Shown: positions 31,367 to 40,387, counted from the first letter of the stretch. The stretch is 64,000 nucleotides of DNA from Streptomyces spinosisporus (GCF_022698145.1 NZ_JALDAX010000005.1:372001-436000), one strand, 5' to 3'. Notes: generated by a model not told the origin, from the sequence alone. Numbers and translations are program-made.

Positions 31367-32574
31367 CCGCCCCCACCACGCCCGTACCGCTCGGCGGCCC
31401 CCGGTTCCAGACCGATCCGGCGCAGCTGTACCGGGAGATGCGGCGCGAGCACGGTGCCGTGACCCCGGTCGTGCTCGACGGCGACGTACCGGCCTGGCTG
31501 GTGCTCGGCTACCGCGAGCTGCACCAGGTCACCGGCGATCCGGCGCTGTTCAGCCGCGACTCCGGCCTGTGGAACCAGTGGGACCGCATCCCCGACGACT
31601 GGCCCCTGCTGCCGATGATCGGACGCAAGCAGCCCTCGATCCTCTACACGGTCGGCGAGCGCCACCGCGAGCGCGCCGCGATGATCAGCGACGCCCTGGA
31701 GGCCGCCGACCCCTTCGAACTGCGCGCCGACGCCGAGAAGTTCGCCGACGAGCTGATCGACGCCTTCGGTTCCCGCGGCGAGGCGGACGTCGTCTCCGAC
31801 TACGCCATGCTGCTGCCCGTGCGCGTCCTGGCCCGTCTCTACGGCTTCACCGACGAGCAGGGCCCGGGCCTGGTGACCGCCCTGAACGACATGATCGACG
31901 GGCGGGAGCGGGCGATCGCCGGACAGACCCATCTGGCCACGTCCATGGCCCAGTTGCTGGCCGACCGCAGGGCCGAGCCCGCCGACGACGTCGTCTCGCG
32001 GATGCTCGCCGACCGCGGCGGCTTCAGCGACGAGGAGATCGCCCAGGACCTGATGGTGATGATGGCGGCGGGCCACCAGCCCACCGCCGACTGGATCGGC
32101 AACTCGCTGCGGCTGATGCTCACCGACGACCGGTTCGCGGCCTCCCTGTTCGGCGGCCGCAGCAGCGTCGCCGACGCCATGAACGAGGTCCTGTGGGAGG
32201 ACACGCCCACCCAGAACGTGGCCGGCCGCTGGGCCGCCCGCGACACCCGGCTCGGCGGTCGCCGCATCCGGGCCGGCGATCTGCTGCTGCTCGGTCTGCA
32301 GGGCGCCAACTCCGACCCGCAGGTGCGCACCGACGGCTCGCTCACCGGCGGCAACAGCGCGCACTTCTCCTTCGGGCACGGCGAGCACCGCTGCCCCTTC
32401 CCCGCGCAGGAGATCGCCGAGGTCATCGCGCGCACCGGCATCGAGGTCGTCCTGGACCGCCTGCCCGACATCGACCTGGCCGTCCCGGCCGAGTCCCTGA
32501 CGCGTCGGCCCTCGCCGTGGCTGCGGGGTCTGACGGAACTGCCCGCCCGGTTCACGCCCGTACCTGCGCTCTGA
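31363..32574 (+). CDS. Cytochrome P450, CYP157-like, lacking the ExxR motif
   Basis: A 403-residue P450. The heme Cys lies in FSFGHGEHRCPFPAQ (about 340-354). The I-helix reads MMAAGHQPTAD in place of the usual AGxET, and the K-helix reads NEVLWEDTP, with Trp where ExxR has its nearly invariant Arg. CYP157 proteins of Streptomyces are a known exception without ExxR, and they occur in conservons next to CYP154, as here. Catalytic activity is uncertain. It is coupled to cvnD by a 4-nt overlap. Confidence 0.88.
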   Translation: MTAPTTPVPLGGPRFQTDPAQLYREMRREHGAVTPVVLDGDVPAWLVLGYRELHQVTGDPALFSRDSGLWNQWDRIPDDWPLLPMIGRKQPSILYTVGERHRERAAMISDALEAADPFELRADAEKFADELIDAFGSRGEADVVSDYAMLLPVRVLARLYGFTDEQGPGLVTALNDMIDGRERAIAGQTHLATSMAQLLADRRAEPADDVVSRMLADRGGFSDEEIAQDLMVMMAAGHQPTADWIGNSLRLMLTDDRFAASLFGGRSSVADAMNEVLWEDTPTQNVAGRWAARDTRLGGRRIRAGDLLLLGLQGANSDPQVRTDGSLTGGNSAHFSFGHGEHRCPFPAQEIAEVIARTGIEVVLDRLPDIDLAVPAESLTRRPSPWLRGLTELPARFTPVPAL

Positions 32575-32596
32575 CGCCCCCAGGAGGGACCTCCGT

Positions 32597-33841
32597 ATGA
32601 CGACGACCGGCACCGAAGAGACCCGTATCGCACTCGATCCCTTCGTCACCGACCTGGACGGCGAGAGCGCGAGGCTGCGCGCCGCGGGTCCGCTGGCCGC
32701 CGTGGAACTGCCCGGCGGGGTCCCCGTGTGGGCCGTCACCCACCACGCGGAGGCGAAGCAACTCCTCACGGATCCGCGCCTGGTGAAGGACATCGACGTC
32801 TGGGGGGCCTGGCAGCGCGGCGAGATACCGCCGGACTGGCCGCTGATCGGCCTTGCCAACCCGGGCCGCTCCATGCTCACCGTGGACGGCGCCGACCACC
32901 GCCGGCTGCGCACCCTGGTCGCGCAGGCGCTCACCCCGCGCCGGGTGGAGCGGATGCGGGAGCGGATCGGCAAGTTCACCGAGAGCCTGCTGGACCGGCT
33001 GCCCGCGGACACGGACGCGGACGGCGTCGTGGACCTGAAGGCGTCCTTCGCCTACCCGCTGCCCATGTACGTCGTCGCCGACCTGATGGGCATCGACGAG
33101 GGGCGGCTGCCCCGGCTGAAGGAGCTGTTCGAGAAGTTCTTCTCGACGCAGACCCCGCCCGAGGAGGTCCTCGCCACGCTTCGGGAACTCGCGGGCATCA
33201 TGGCGGACACGGTCGCCGCCAAGCGCGCCGAGCCGGGCGACGACCTCACCTCCGCCCTCATCCTGGCCTCGGAGAACGGCGACCACCTCACCGACCAGGA
33301 GATCGTCTCCACGCTCCAGCTGATGGTCGCGGCGGGCCACGAGACGACGATCTCCCTCATCGTCAACGCGGTGGTCAATCTGTCCCGTCACCCGGATCAG
33401 CGAGCCCTGGTCCTGTCCGGCGCGGCCGACTGGTCGGCGGTGATCGAGGAGACCCTGCGCCACTCCACGCCCACCTCGCACGTCCTGATCCGCTTCGCGA
33501 CCGAGGACGTCCAGGTCGGGAACAAGGTGCTGCCCGCGGGCGACGCGCTGATCGTGTCGTACGCCGCGATCGGCCGCGACGAGAAGGCCCACGGGCCGAC
33601 CGCGGGCGCCTTCGACATCACCCGGACCTCGCAGAACCGCCACATCTCCTTCGGTCACGGCCCACACGTGTGCCCCGGCGCCGCGCTGTCCCGACTGGAG
33701 GCGGGCGTGGCCCTCCCGGCGCTCTACGCCCGCTTCCCGGATCTCGACCTGGCCATCCCGCCGGGCGAACTGCGCAACAAGCCCGTAGTGACGCAGAACG
33801 ACCTGTTCGAGCTGCCGGTGCGGCTGTTGCCCCTGGTCTGA
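32597..33841 (+). CDS. Cytochrome P450, CYP154-like
   Basis: A 414-residue P450 with all canonical elements: I-helix VAAGHETT (about 237-244), K-helix EETLRHSTP with intact ExxR, and heme loop ISFGHGPHVCPGAALSRLE. It follows the CYP157-like gene by 22 nt with AGGAGG before ATG 32597. CYP154 enzymes hydroxylate steroids and flavonoids in vitro; the natural substrate is unknown. It is the last gene of the conservon. Confidence 0.92.
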   Translation: MTTTGTEETRIALDPFVTDLDGESARLRAAGPLAAVELPGGVPVWAVTHHAEAKQLLTDPRLVKDIDVWGAWQRGEIPPDWPLIGLANPGRSMLTVDGADHRRLRTLVAQALTPRRVERMRERIGKFTESLLDRLPADTDADGVVDLKASFAYPLPMYVVADLMGIDEGRLPRLKELFEKFFSTQTPPEEVLATLRELAGIMADTVAAKRAEPGDDLTSALILASENGDHLTDQEIVSTLQLMVAAGHETTISLIVNAVVNLSRHPDQRALVLSGAADWSAVIEETLRHSTPTSHVLIRFATEDVQVGNKVLPAGDALIVSYAAIGRDEKAHGPTAGAFDITRTSQNRHISFGHGPHVCPGAALSRLEAGVALPALYARFPDLDLAIPPGELRNKPVVTQNDLFELPVRLLPLV

Positions 33842-33926
33842 TCGCACAGGTCCACGGGCCGGAGGAGTCGTCTCATCGGACGGACACGTTTCCGTGCGGT
33901 TTCGCCGAGGGGATACCCTCCGGCTC

Positions 33927-35045
33927 GTGGCTGAGATTCAGATTCCCGCTGACATCAAGCCCGCGGACGGACGTTTCGGCGCGGGTCCCTCCAAGGTGCG
34001 GACGGAGGCGCTGGACGCTCTCGCCGCGACCGGTACCTCCCTCCTCGGTACGTCCCACCGCCAGGCCCCGGTCAAGAACCTGGTCGGCAAGGTGCGCGAG
34101 GGCATCTCCGACCTGTTCCAGCTGCCCGAGGGCTACGAGGTGGTCCTCGGCAACGGCGGCTCGACGGCGTTCTGGGACATCGCGACCCACGGCCTGATCG
34201 AGAACAAGTCGCAGCACCTGAGCTTCGGCGAGTTCAGCTCGAAGTTCGCCAAGGCCTCCAAGCTGGCCCCGTGGCTGGCCGAGCCCACCGTGATCACCAG
34301 CGACCCCGGCACCCACCCGGAGCCGGCCGCCGAGGCGGGCGTCGACGTCTACGCCTTCACGCACAACGAGACCTCGACCGGCGTCGCCATGCCGATCAAC
34401 CGCGTGGCCGGTGCCGACGAGGGCGCCCTGGTCCTCGTGGACGCCACCTCCGGCGCCGGCGGCCTCCCGGTCGACATCGCCGAGACGGACGTCTACTACT
34501 TCGCCCCGCAGAAGTCCTTCGCCTCCGACGGCGGCCTGTGGATCGGCATCTTCTCCCCGGCCGCGCTCGAGCGCGCCGAGCGGATCCACGCCTCCGGCCG
34601 CCATGTCCCGGAGTTCTTCTCGCTGCCCACGGCGATCGACAACTCCCGCAAGAACCAGACGTACAACACCCCGGCCCTCGCCACCCTCTTCCTGCTGAAC
34701 CAGCAGCTGGAGTGGCTGAACGGCCAGGGCGGCCTGGACTGGGCGGTGCGCCGCACGGCGACCTCCGCGCGCACGCTGTACGGCTGGGCGGAGGACGTGA
34801 AGTTCGCGACGCCGTTCGTGACCGACCCGGCCAAGCGCTCCCAGGTCATCGGCACCATCGACTTCACCGACGAGGTGGACGCGGCCGCCGTCGCCAAGGT
34901 GCTGCGCGCCAACGGCGTCGTCGACACCGAGCCCTACCGCAAGCTCGGCCGCAACCAGCTGCGCGTGGCCATGTTCCCGGCGGTGGACCCGGCGGACGTC
35001 GAGGCCCTGACGAAGTGCGTCGACTACGTGATCGAGAAGCTGTAG
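33927..35045 (+). CDS. serC: Phosphoserine aminotransferase
   Basis: A 372-residue PLP enzyme making 3-phosphoserine from 3-phosphohydroxypyruvate and glutamate in serine biosynthesis. FGAGPSKVR opens the protein, GNGGSTAFWDIATHGLI binds PLP phosphate, and the Schiff-base Lys is in YYFAPQKSFASDGG. GTG 33927 is supported by TACCCT ending 7 nt upstream, which suggests a leaderless mRNA; the frame continues to 33894. A strong terminator follows 17 nt after the stop. Confidence 0.95.
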   Translation: MAEIQIPADIKPADGRFGAGPSKVRTEALDALAATGTSLLGTSHRQAPVKNLVGKVREGISDLFQLPEGYEVVLGNGGSTAFWDIATHGLIENKSQHLSFGEFSSKFAKASKLAPWLAEPTVITSDPGTHPEPAAEAGVDVYAFTHNETSTGVAMPINRVAGADEGALVLVDATSGAGGLPVDIAETDVYYFAPQKSFASDGGLWIGIFSPAALERAERIHASGRHVPEFFSLPTAIDNSRKNQTYNTPALATLFLLNQQLEWLNGQGGLDWAVRRTATSARTLYGWAEDVKFATPFVTDPAKRSQVIGTIDFTDEVDAAAVAKVLRANGVVDTEPYRKLGRNQLRVAMFPAVDPADVEALTKCVDYVIEKL

Positions 35046-35061
35046 CCGTCTTCGCTACGAC

Positions 35062-35104
35062 GACGAAGGGCGCCCCGCGGATCAACCGCTGGGCGCCCTT
35101 CGTC
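35062..35104 (+). terminator. Terminator of serC
   Basis: A perfect 14-bp stem GACGAAGGGCGCCC (35062-35075) / GGGCGCCCTTCGTC (35091-35104) encloses a further GCGG/CCGC stem around ATCAA. It begins 17 nt after the serC stop. No T run follows, as is usual in Streptomyces. Confidence 0.9.
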
Positions 35105-35312
35105 ATCGCAGAGAAACCATCGGTCGACCTGCGGCCGACATCCAGGTGAACCCGCAACCCGGACAAACCGGTCCTGCACCACAGCCGCGTAACAGCAGCC
35201 GCACAAGGGACAACTCGCGCCCCGTACCGCCGGTCGAACCTGGTGCGTCGCGGCGGAACCGGTGCCGTCCCGGCGCAACTCCTGTACACCCGACCGAAGT
35301 TGGAGTTGCTCC

Positions 35313-36128
35313 ATGCCCAGCAAGTCCCTGTCGGCACGCGTTGCCGCCACCGCCGCGCTGCTGCTCGCCGCGGGCGCGCTGTCCGCGCCCGCCGCCTCGG
35401 CGGCATCCTCGGACGCCGCGCCCGGCGACGCCTACGTCCTGACCGTGAGCACCAACCCCAGCAGCACGGACTTCGACAACCGCCACGTCGACGTCACCGG
35501 CACCGTCACCAAGGCCGACGGCACCCCGGCGGCCGACATCCCCGTCACCGTCCAGGAGGTCGTCCGCTTCACCACCTGGAACCCGTGGGGCGACCCGATC
35601 GACCCGAACTACTACGAGCCGCGCGACCTGGGCAAGCCCGTCACCGACGCCACCGGGAAGTTCACCATCCCCGACGTCGCCATCGACCACGTGACCGGCA
35701 GCAGCCTGCTCAACGTCGAGCACGACGTGCAGATCACCGCCCTCTACGACGAGGACGGCGACCTCAACACCCCGCAGGACGGCTACTTCGCGGACACCAC
35801 CGTGGCCGCGAACGCCAAATCCAGCTCCGTCAGCTACAAGGTCAACAAGAAGAAGGTGAAGGCGGGCGACATCCTCACCGTCCAGGGCAAGGTCACCCTG
35901 CCCAAGGGGGTCGAGCCGCAGGGCACCGAGGTCTTCCTGCAGACCTACTGGGAGCAGGAGTACCACGTGAAGACGACCGTCGAGGACGACGGCTTCTTCG
36001 TGATGTCGGTGCGTGTGTCGGGCTACGACGACACGTTCACCCTACGCACGGCCCCGACGGACCTGTACGTGGCGGGCGCGGAGCAGAAGCTCCCGATCAC
36101 CAACACGTCGCTGCCGAGCGGGAGTTAG
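35313..36128 (+). CDS. Secreted protein of unknown function
   Basis: A 271-residue protein with a Sec signal peptide (SARVAATAALLLAAGALSAP, cleavage near ASA-AS at about residue 33). The mature part is acidic and beta-strand-like, possibly two Ig-like modules (about 40-150 and 160-265), the second starting after VNKKKVKAGDILTVQGKV. ATG 35313 has GGAG 8 nt upstream. No catalytic motif was seen. The general design resembles the secreted protein at 47604-48479, but they are not obvious copies. Confidence 0.8.
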   Translation: MPSKSLSARVAATAALLLAAGALSAPAASAASSDAAPGDAYVLTVSTNPSSTDFDNRHVDVTGTVTKADGTPAADIPVTVQEVVRFTTWNPWGDPIDPNYYEPRDLGKPVTDATGKFTIPDVAIDHVTGSSLLNVEHDVQITALYDEDGDLNTPQDGYFADTTVAANAKSSSVSYKVNKKKVKAGDILTVQGKVTLPKGVEPQGTEVFLQTYWEQEYHVKTTVEDDGFFVMSVRVSGYDDTFTLRTAPTDLYVAGAEQKLPITNTSLPSGS

Positions 36129-37114
36129 GAGCGGCGCAGCAGGCGGCGCAGACCGAGGAGGACCGCTGCGGCCACGGCGACGGCGACGGCTCCGACCTTG
36201 AGGTTGCCGATCCCGCTGCCGCCGTCCTGGTCGGAGGCGCTCGAACTGCCGTCGGCAGACGGCGACTTGGCGTCTCCGGCCCCGCCGCCCGGCGCGTCCT
36301 CCGCCTGCACCGGGCTGTCGTCGCCCTCGCTGCCGTACATGAGGCGCGTCCCGTCGGCGGAGTAGGTGACGGACTCGCCCTGTCCCTGCAGGGGGACGTT
36401 CAGCCGGCCCTTGCGCTTGATCTTGCCGCCGTCGAAGTCGTAGTAGATCCCGCCGAAGTAGCCCCGGACGGCGAGCTGTCGGCCGTCCGGGGACAGGGCG
36501 GCGTCGGTGGCCCAGAGGTCGACAGTGGCGATGGGCTTGAAGTAGTTCGTGCCCGAGGAGGAGAGCTTGGCGGGCCCCTCGTAGAGGTGCCCGCCGTCCT
36601 CGTTCTTGTCGATGATGTACGCGCGTCCCGTCTTCGGGTCGACGACCAGCGACTCGGCGTTGCGCGCCCCGTCCGTGTACTTCACGACGTACTGCGTGGC
36701 CCGGACGGTCTGGTCGACGAGTTTCTTGGGCTCGGGCAGCCGGTAGATCCACACGTACGGCCACTTGCCGCCGAGGTTGTCGCCGATGTCGCCGACGTAG
36801 ATCTGGTTGCCGGGGCCGATGGAGATGGCCTCGACGTCGCGGGGCGAGCCGATGCCGCTGAGGGTGATGCGGGCGACGGTCTTTCCGGTGGCGCTGTCCA
36901 CGGCGTAGAGGTACGGGCCGTCGTCGCTGTCGTTGTGCGTCCAGTAGATGCCGGGATGCAGGTGGGAGGCGGCGAGGCCGCTCGACTCGGTGATGCGGGG
37001 GTCCTTGATGGTGAACCCCTGATCCCCCTTGCCCTCGCCGTCGTCGGCGGAGGCGGGCAGGGCGAACACGCCCACGAGCAGGACTCCGGCGAGCAGAGCG
37101 AGGGGTCGGCGCAT
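36125..37114 (-). CDS. Secreted, C-terminally membrane-anchored beta-propeller-like protein
   Basis: A 329-residue protein with a signal peptide (PLALLAGVLLVGVFALPASA). A repetitive beta-strand domain follows (YWTHNDSDDGPYLYAVD, GDIGDNLGGKWPYVWIY, DAALSPDGRQLAVRGY). A Gly/Ser-rich linker leads to a final transmembrane helix with RRLLRRS at the cytoplasmic side, so it should be displayed outside the cell. ATG 37114 fits the signal peptide; the frame continues upstream. It converges with the preceding gene with a 4-nt overlap of stops. Confidence 0.8.
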   Translation of the reverse strand: MRRPLALLAGVLLVGVFALPASADDGEGKGDQGFTIKDPRITESSGLAASHLHPGIYWTHNDSDDGPYLYAVDSATGKTVARITLSGIGSPRDVEAISIGPGNQIYVGDIGDNLGGKWPYVWIYRLPEPKKLVDQTVRATQYVVKYTDGARNAESLVVDPKTGRAYIIDKNEDGGHLYEGPAKLSSSGTNYFKPIATVDLWATDAALSPDGRQLAVRGYFGGIYYDFDGGKIKRKGRLNVPLQGQGESVTYSADGTRLMYGSEGDDSPVQAEDAPGGGAGDAKSPSADGSSSASDQDGGSGIGNLKVGAVAVAVAAAVLLGLRRLLRRS

Positions 37115-37239
37115 GCCCCAAGCCTGCCATCCCGTCGAACGGTTGACGGCCCGGGCCGGGTTCCCGCCGCGCCGTACCGTGGCAGGCCTCACACCCCGCC
37201 CGTCCCATTGATCCCGTGCGGATCGTTCATCATGAGCGG

Positions 37240-37923
37240 ATGCTCAGGTTCATGCCGGTCGGCGACTCGATGACGATCGGGAGTGCGGGCGAACACACCT
37301 GGCGCTACCGGATGTGGCGCCATCTGCGGGACACCTACGGGGGTCCGTTCGCACTGGTCGGTCCCCGGGAGACGCTCCACGACCAGGCGACGGACGCGCC
37401 GACGTCCTACGAGTACGCCGACCCCGACTTCCCCCGCGGCCACCTGGCCGGCTGGGGCGAGGGATGGCACCACATGGTGCCGCTGATCGGCGAGGCGGTG
37501 CGCTCCTGCCGCGCCGACGTGCTGATGGTCTCGCTGGGCCTGATCGACCTCGGCTTCTACACCAACGCGGAGCAGACGGCGGACAACGTCCGCCGGTTCG
37601 TGGCCGAGGCCCGGGCGGCCCGCCCGCGCGTGCGCATGGTCGTGCTGCCGGTGATCCCCAACATCCGGGCCGCGTCCGAGCCGTCCTTCGCCGCCCAGGT
37701 GGACCTCTTCAACGTCCTGCTCGCCAAGACCCTCGCCGACCTGGACGAGCCCCGCTCCCCCCTGCTGCTCGCCTCTCCCCCACCCTCGTACGACATCCAC
37801 CACGACACCTACGACGGCACCCACCCGAACGCAACCGGCGAGCACAAGATCGCAGAGGCGTTCGCGGGGGCGATGTGGGAGGCGTGGGGGGTCGGGCAGC
37901 CGTACGCGGCTGGATCGCATTGA
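37240..37923 (+). CDS. SGNH/GDSL hydrolase-like protein
   Basis: A 227-residue protein. Block I is FMPVGDSMTIG with the nucleophile Ser (about 10) and block V is DGTHPNATGEHKIAEAF with the Asp-x-x-His pair. Block III reads LGLIDLGF, so the Asn of the usual GxND is Ile, which weakens the oxyanion hole. ATG 37240 gives the usual start; GTG 37216 is in frame, and neither has a good SD. Likely an esterase acting on a carbohydrate or lipid ester. Confidence 0.75.
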   Translation: MLRFMPVGDSMTIGSAGEHTWRYRMWRHLRDTYGGPFALVGPRETLHDQATDAPTSYEYADPDFPRGHLAGWGEGWHHMVPLIGEAVRSCRADVLMVSLGLIDLGFYTNAEQTADNVRRFVAEARAARPRVRMVVLPVIPNIRAASEPSFAAQVDLFNVLLAKTLADLDEPRSPLLLASPPPSYDIHHDTYDGTHPNATGEHKIAEAFAGAMWEAWGVGQPYAAGSH

Positions 37924-37941
37924 CCGATTTGCGGCGTCTCT

Positions 37942-38016
37942 TGGTGACCGTGCGTATCGTTGTACTGCGCGGCTGCACCTGTCCGTGGGGCGGCCGGGGA
38001 GGAGCGCCACGATGAC
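37942..38016 (+). repeat. Leader repeat, copy A, before the first Uma2 gene
   Basis: About 75 bp ending at the Uma2 start codon are nearly identical to 40388-40464, with only a few differences (for example GTGGGGCGG versus GTGGTGCGG). The shared block contains CCGTGCGTATCGTTGTACTG and the GGGGAGGAG ribosome binding site, so promoter and RBS were duplicated with the gene. Confidence 0.85.
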
Positions 38017-38599
38017 CGTCGTTGAAGACAGGATCGCCATGGCCGACGTCGACACGCAGCGCTTGGACGAGTGGTTCGAGCGGCTGGAGCGGATGCCCGT
38101 CCCCGAGGGATACAGGGTCGAGATCGTCGGGGGCAACGTTTTCATGACGCCGCAGCGTGGCACGCATTGGGCCATCATTCGTCGCATCGTGCGGGCCGTC
38201 GAGGACAGGTTCGGGATGGACGTGAACGTGCTCTCGGACGTCCGCATCGACTTCCCGGGCCACGAGAACGGTCTCTGCCCCGACGTGGCCATGCTCCGGG
38301 ATTCCGCCGAGCCTGACGAAGGGGACCACTGGCGCTACGAGGATGTCGAGTTCGTCTTCGAGGTCATCTCCAAGGGCACGGCCGCCAACGACTACGGCCC
38401 GAAGAAGGCCGCCTACGCGACCGCCGGGCTCCCCCTCTATGTCATCGTCGACCCCTACCAGGGCCACTGCTTCGTCTACACCGACCCGAAGAACGGCGAC
38501 TACGTCACGCGGACGCGGGTGGACTTCGGCGACGACATCGATCTGACCGGCACCGTGGCCGACCTGACCGTGAGCACCAGCGCCTTCCCGCGCGACTGA
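38012..38599 (+). CDS. Uma2-family (DUF820) PD-(D/E)XK nuclease-fold protein, paralogue 1
   Basis: A 195-residue Uma2 protein. The restriction-like core has DVRIDFPGHENGLCPDVAML (Asp) and FVFEVISKGTAANDYGPKK (Glu and Lys), then GLPLYVIVDPY. Uma2 proteins are abundant in Streptomyces and cyanobacteria; their nucleic acid target is not known. ATG 38012 has GGGGAGGAG 8 nt upstream. A second paralogue with the same leader is at 40458-41045. Confidence 0.88.
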   Translation: MTVVEDRIAMADVDTQRLDEWFERLERMPVPEGYRVEIVGGNVFMTPQRGTHWAIIRRIVRAVEDRFGMDVNVLSDVRIDFPGHENGLCPDVAMLRDSAEPDEGDHWRYEDVEFVFEVISKGTAANDYGPKKAAYATAGLPLYVIVDPYQGHCFVYTDPKNGDYVTRTRVDFGDDIDLTGTVADLTVSTSAFPRD

Positions 38600-38643
38600 C
38601 CCCTCTTGCATAGAGCGCACTCCAAGTCGTTGGCTTGTGCACC

Positions 38644-39636
38644 ATGAAGTACACGCAACTGGGACGCACGGGACTCAAGGTCGGCCGGCTGGTTCTCGGG
38701 ACGATGAACTTCGGACCGCAGACGAACGAGACCGACAGCCACGCGATCATGGACGCGGCGCTGGACGCCGGCATCAACCTCTTCGACACCGCAAACGTCT
38801 ATGGGTGGGGTGAGAACAAGGGCCGTACCGAGGAGATCATCGGGAACTGGTTCGCCCAGGGCGGCGACCGGCGTGACAAGGTCGTCCTCGCCACCAAGGT
38901 CTACGCCAACATGGGCGCCGACGGCCCGGCCTGGCCCAACCACGACAAGCTCTCCGCGCTGAACATCCGGCGCGCGGTCGACGCCAGCCTCAAGCGGCTG
39001 CAGACCGACCACATCGACGTCTACCAGTTCCACCACATCGACCGCAGCACTCCCTTCGAGGAGATCTGGCAGGCCATCGACGTCCTGGTGCAGCAGGGCA
39101 AGATCCTCTACGTCGGGTCGTCCAACTTCCCCGGCTACAAGATCGCCCAGGCCAACGAGATCGCCGCCCGCCGCGCCGGCACCATCGGCCTGGTCAGCGA
39201 GCAGTGCCTCTACAACCTCGCCGAGCGCCGCGCCGAGATGGAGGTCATCCCGGCCGCGCAGGACTACGGCCTCGGGGTCATTCCCTGGTCGCCGCTGCAC
39301 GGCGGACTGCTGGGCGGTGTGATCAGGAAGGAGGTCGAGGGCGGGCGCCGGGCGAGCGGTAGGGCCGCCGACGCCCTCGCCAACACCACCATCCGCGCCC
39401 AGATCCAGGCGTACGAGGACCTGCTCGACAAGCACGGGATCGAGCCCGGCGAGGCCGCTCTGGCCTGGCTGCTGACCCGCCCCGGCGTGACCGGCCCGAT
39501 CGTCGGCCCGCGCACCGCCGAGCAACTCGACTCCGCCCTGCGCGCGGTCGAGCTGGAGCTGAGCGAGGAGCTGCTGTCCGGCCTGGAGGAGATCTTCCCC
39601 GGCCCGGGCCCCTCCCCGGAGGCCTTCGCCTGGTAG
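38644..39636 (+). CDS. Aldo-keto reductase
   Basis: A 330-residue NADPH-dependent AKR. The catalytic tetrad regions are visible: LFDTANVYGWGENKGRTEE (Asp, Tyr), VVLATKV (Lys) and IDVYQFHHID (His); GPIVGPRTAEQL binds the cofactor phosphate. ATG 38644 has no SD. The upstream stretch TAGAGCGCACTCCAAGTCG (about 38610-38628) resembles a spaced MerR-type operator, which is speculative. Likely reduces aldehydes or ketones under stress. Confidence 0.9.
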   Translation: MKYTQLGRTGLKVGRLVLGTMNFGPQTNETDSHAIMDAALDAGINLFDTANVYGWGENKGRTEEIIGNWFAQGGDRRDKVVLATKVYANMGADGPAWPNHDKLSALNIRRAVDASLKRLQTDHIDVYQFHHIDRSTPFEEIWQAIDVLVQQGKILYVGSSNFPGYKIAQANEIAARRAGTIGLVSEQCLYNLAERRAEMEVIPAAQDYGLGVIPWSPLHGGLLGGVIRKEVEGGRRASGRAADALANTTIRAQIQAYEDLLDKHGIEPGEAALAWLLTRPGVTGPIVGPRTAEQLDSALRAVELELSEELLSGLEEIFPGPGPSPEAFAW

Positions 39637-39668
39637 AGCGGGCAAAGGCGCGGCGCGGCGGCGGTCGG

Positions 39669-39758
39669 CTACTTGCCCATCGCCGCCGCGAACGCCACCA
39701 CGACGAACAACAGCACCAGCACTACGGCCATGATCCGGTTCCGGGTCTTCGGGTCCAC
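39669..39758 (-). CDS. 29-residue single-span membrane protein
   Basis: GTG 39758 opens a 29-codon frame: a basic start (MDPKTRNRI) then a continuous hydrophobic helix (AVVLVLLFVVVAFAAAMG) and a final Lys. TAGGCT lies 7 nt before the GTG with no SD, so it is probably leaderless. The composition is far from random for this GC content. I believe similar tiny proteins occur in other Streptomyces. It lies just downstream of thpR. Confidence 0.65.
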   Translation of the reverse strand: MDPKTRNRIMAVVLVLLFVVVAFAAAMGK

Positions 39759-39768
39759 GTGGTCGAGC

Positions 39769-40341
39769 CTAACCGGCCCCGCCGAGCGCCCAGCGGGCGA
39801 CCGCCTCGTAGCGCGGCTGCTCCCCCGCCACACCCGACCTCGGCAGGTGGCTCCGCAGCAGCACCAGCTCGGCCACCGTCCAGGTGCGGCCGGCGAACTC
39901 CTCCAGCGCCGACAGATACGGCCGCACGTCCACCGCGTCCCGGCTGCGGGCCAGCGTGAGATGGGCCTTGTAGCGCCGGTGCTCCCCCATCGGCACGCCC
40001 GCCTTGCGCCCGGCCGCCTCCGCCCGCTCGGCGAGCAGCCGCAGGGTGCTCAGGTCCCCCTCGGCCCCCGCCCACAGCGCCCGTCCGTGCCCGAACTGCC
40101 CTCCGCCGCGCGCGGCCAGCTCGAAGGCCCCGGTCCGGTGCGCGGCCCGCTCCAGCCGCGCCGACAGCTCCTCCACGACGCCGTCGTCGACCTCGCCGTA
40201 GAACGCGAGCGTGAAGTGCCACCCGTCGCGCCCGGTCCACCGCAGCCGCTCCGCCCCGGGCAGCCCGCGCAACTGGTCCACTTCCACGGCGAGTTCACGC
40301 ACGACGTCATCGGGCGGCAGCACGGCCGCGAAGAGTCTCAT
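39769..40341 (-). CDS. thpR: RNA 2',3'-cyclic phosphodiesterase (2H phosphoesterase)
   Basis: A 190-residue 2H-family protein that opens 2',3'-cyclic phosphate RNA ends. Both HxT motifs are present: WHFTLAFYG (about 41-49) and KAHLTLARS (about 125-133). The length is standard. ATG 40341 is the natural N-terminus MRLFAAVLPP. A 10-nt gap separates it from the 29-codon membrane protein. Confidence 0.92.
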   Translation of the reverse strand: MRLFAAVLPPDDVVRELAVEVDQLRGLPGAERLRWTGRDGWHFTLAFYGEVDDGVVEELSARLERAAHRTGAFELAARGGGQFGHGRALWAGAEGDLSTLRLLAERAEAAGRKAGVPMGEHRRYKAHLTLARSRDAVDVRPYLSALEEFAGRTWTVAELVLLRSHLPRSGVAGEQPRYEAVARWALGGAG

Positions 40342-40387
40342 GGCTCCACAGTCTCGCCCCCGGACGCCTGTTCGCGCGCCCGTGCCC

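Noticed and set aside
35062..35104. Possible riboswitch or leader structure after serC
   Set aside because: It lies 3' of serC and is a simple, perfect terminator stem; no conserved ligand-binding fold is apparent.
38600..38643. MerR/SoxR-type operator before the aldo-keto reductase
   Set aside because: The half-sites are imperfect and no MerR gene is adjacent, so I kept it only as a remark.
39658..39680. Iron box for DmdR1 near the small membrane protein gene (GTTAGGCT)
   Set aside because: Only a half-site-like TTAGGCT is present, explained by the -10 box; no 19-bp palindrome was found here or elsewhere in the window.
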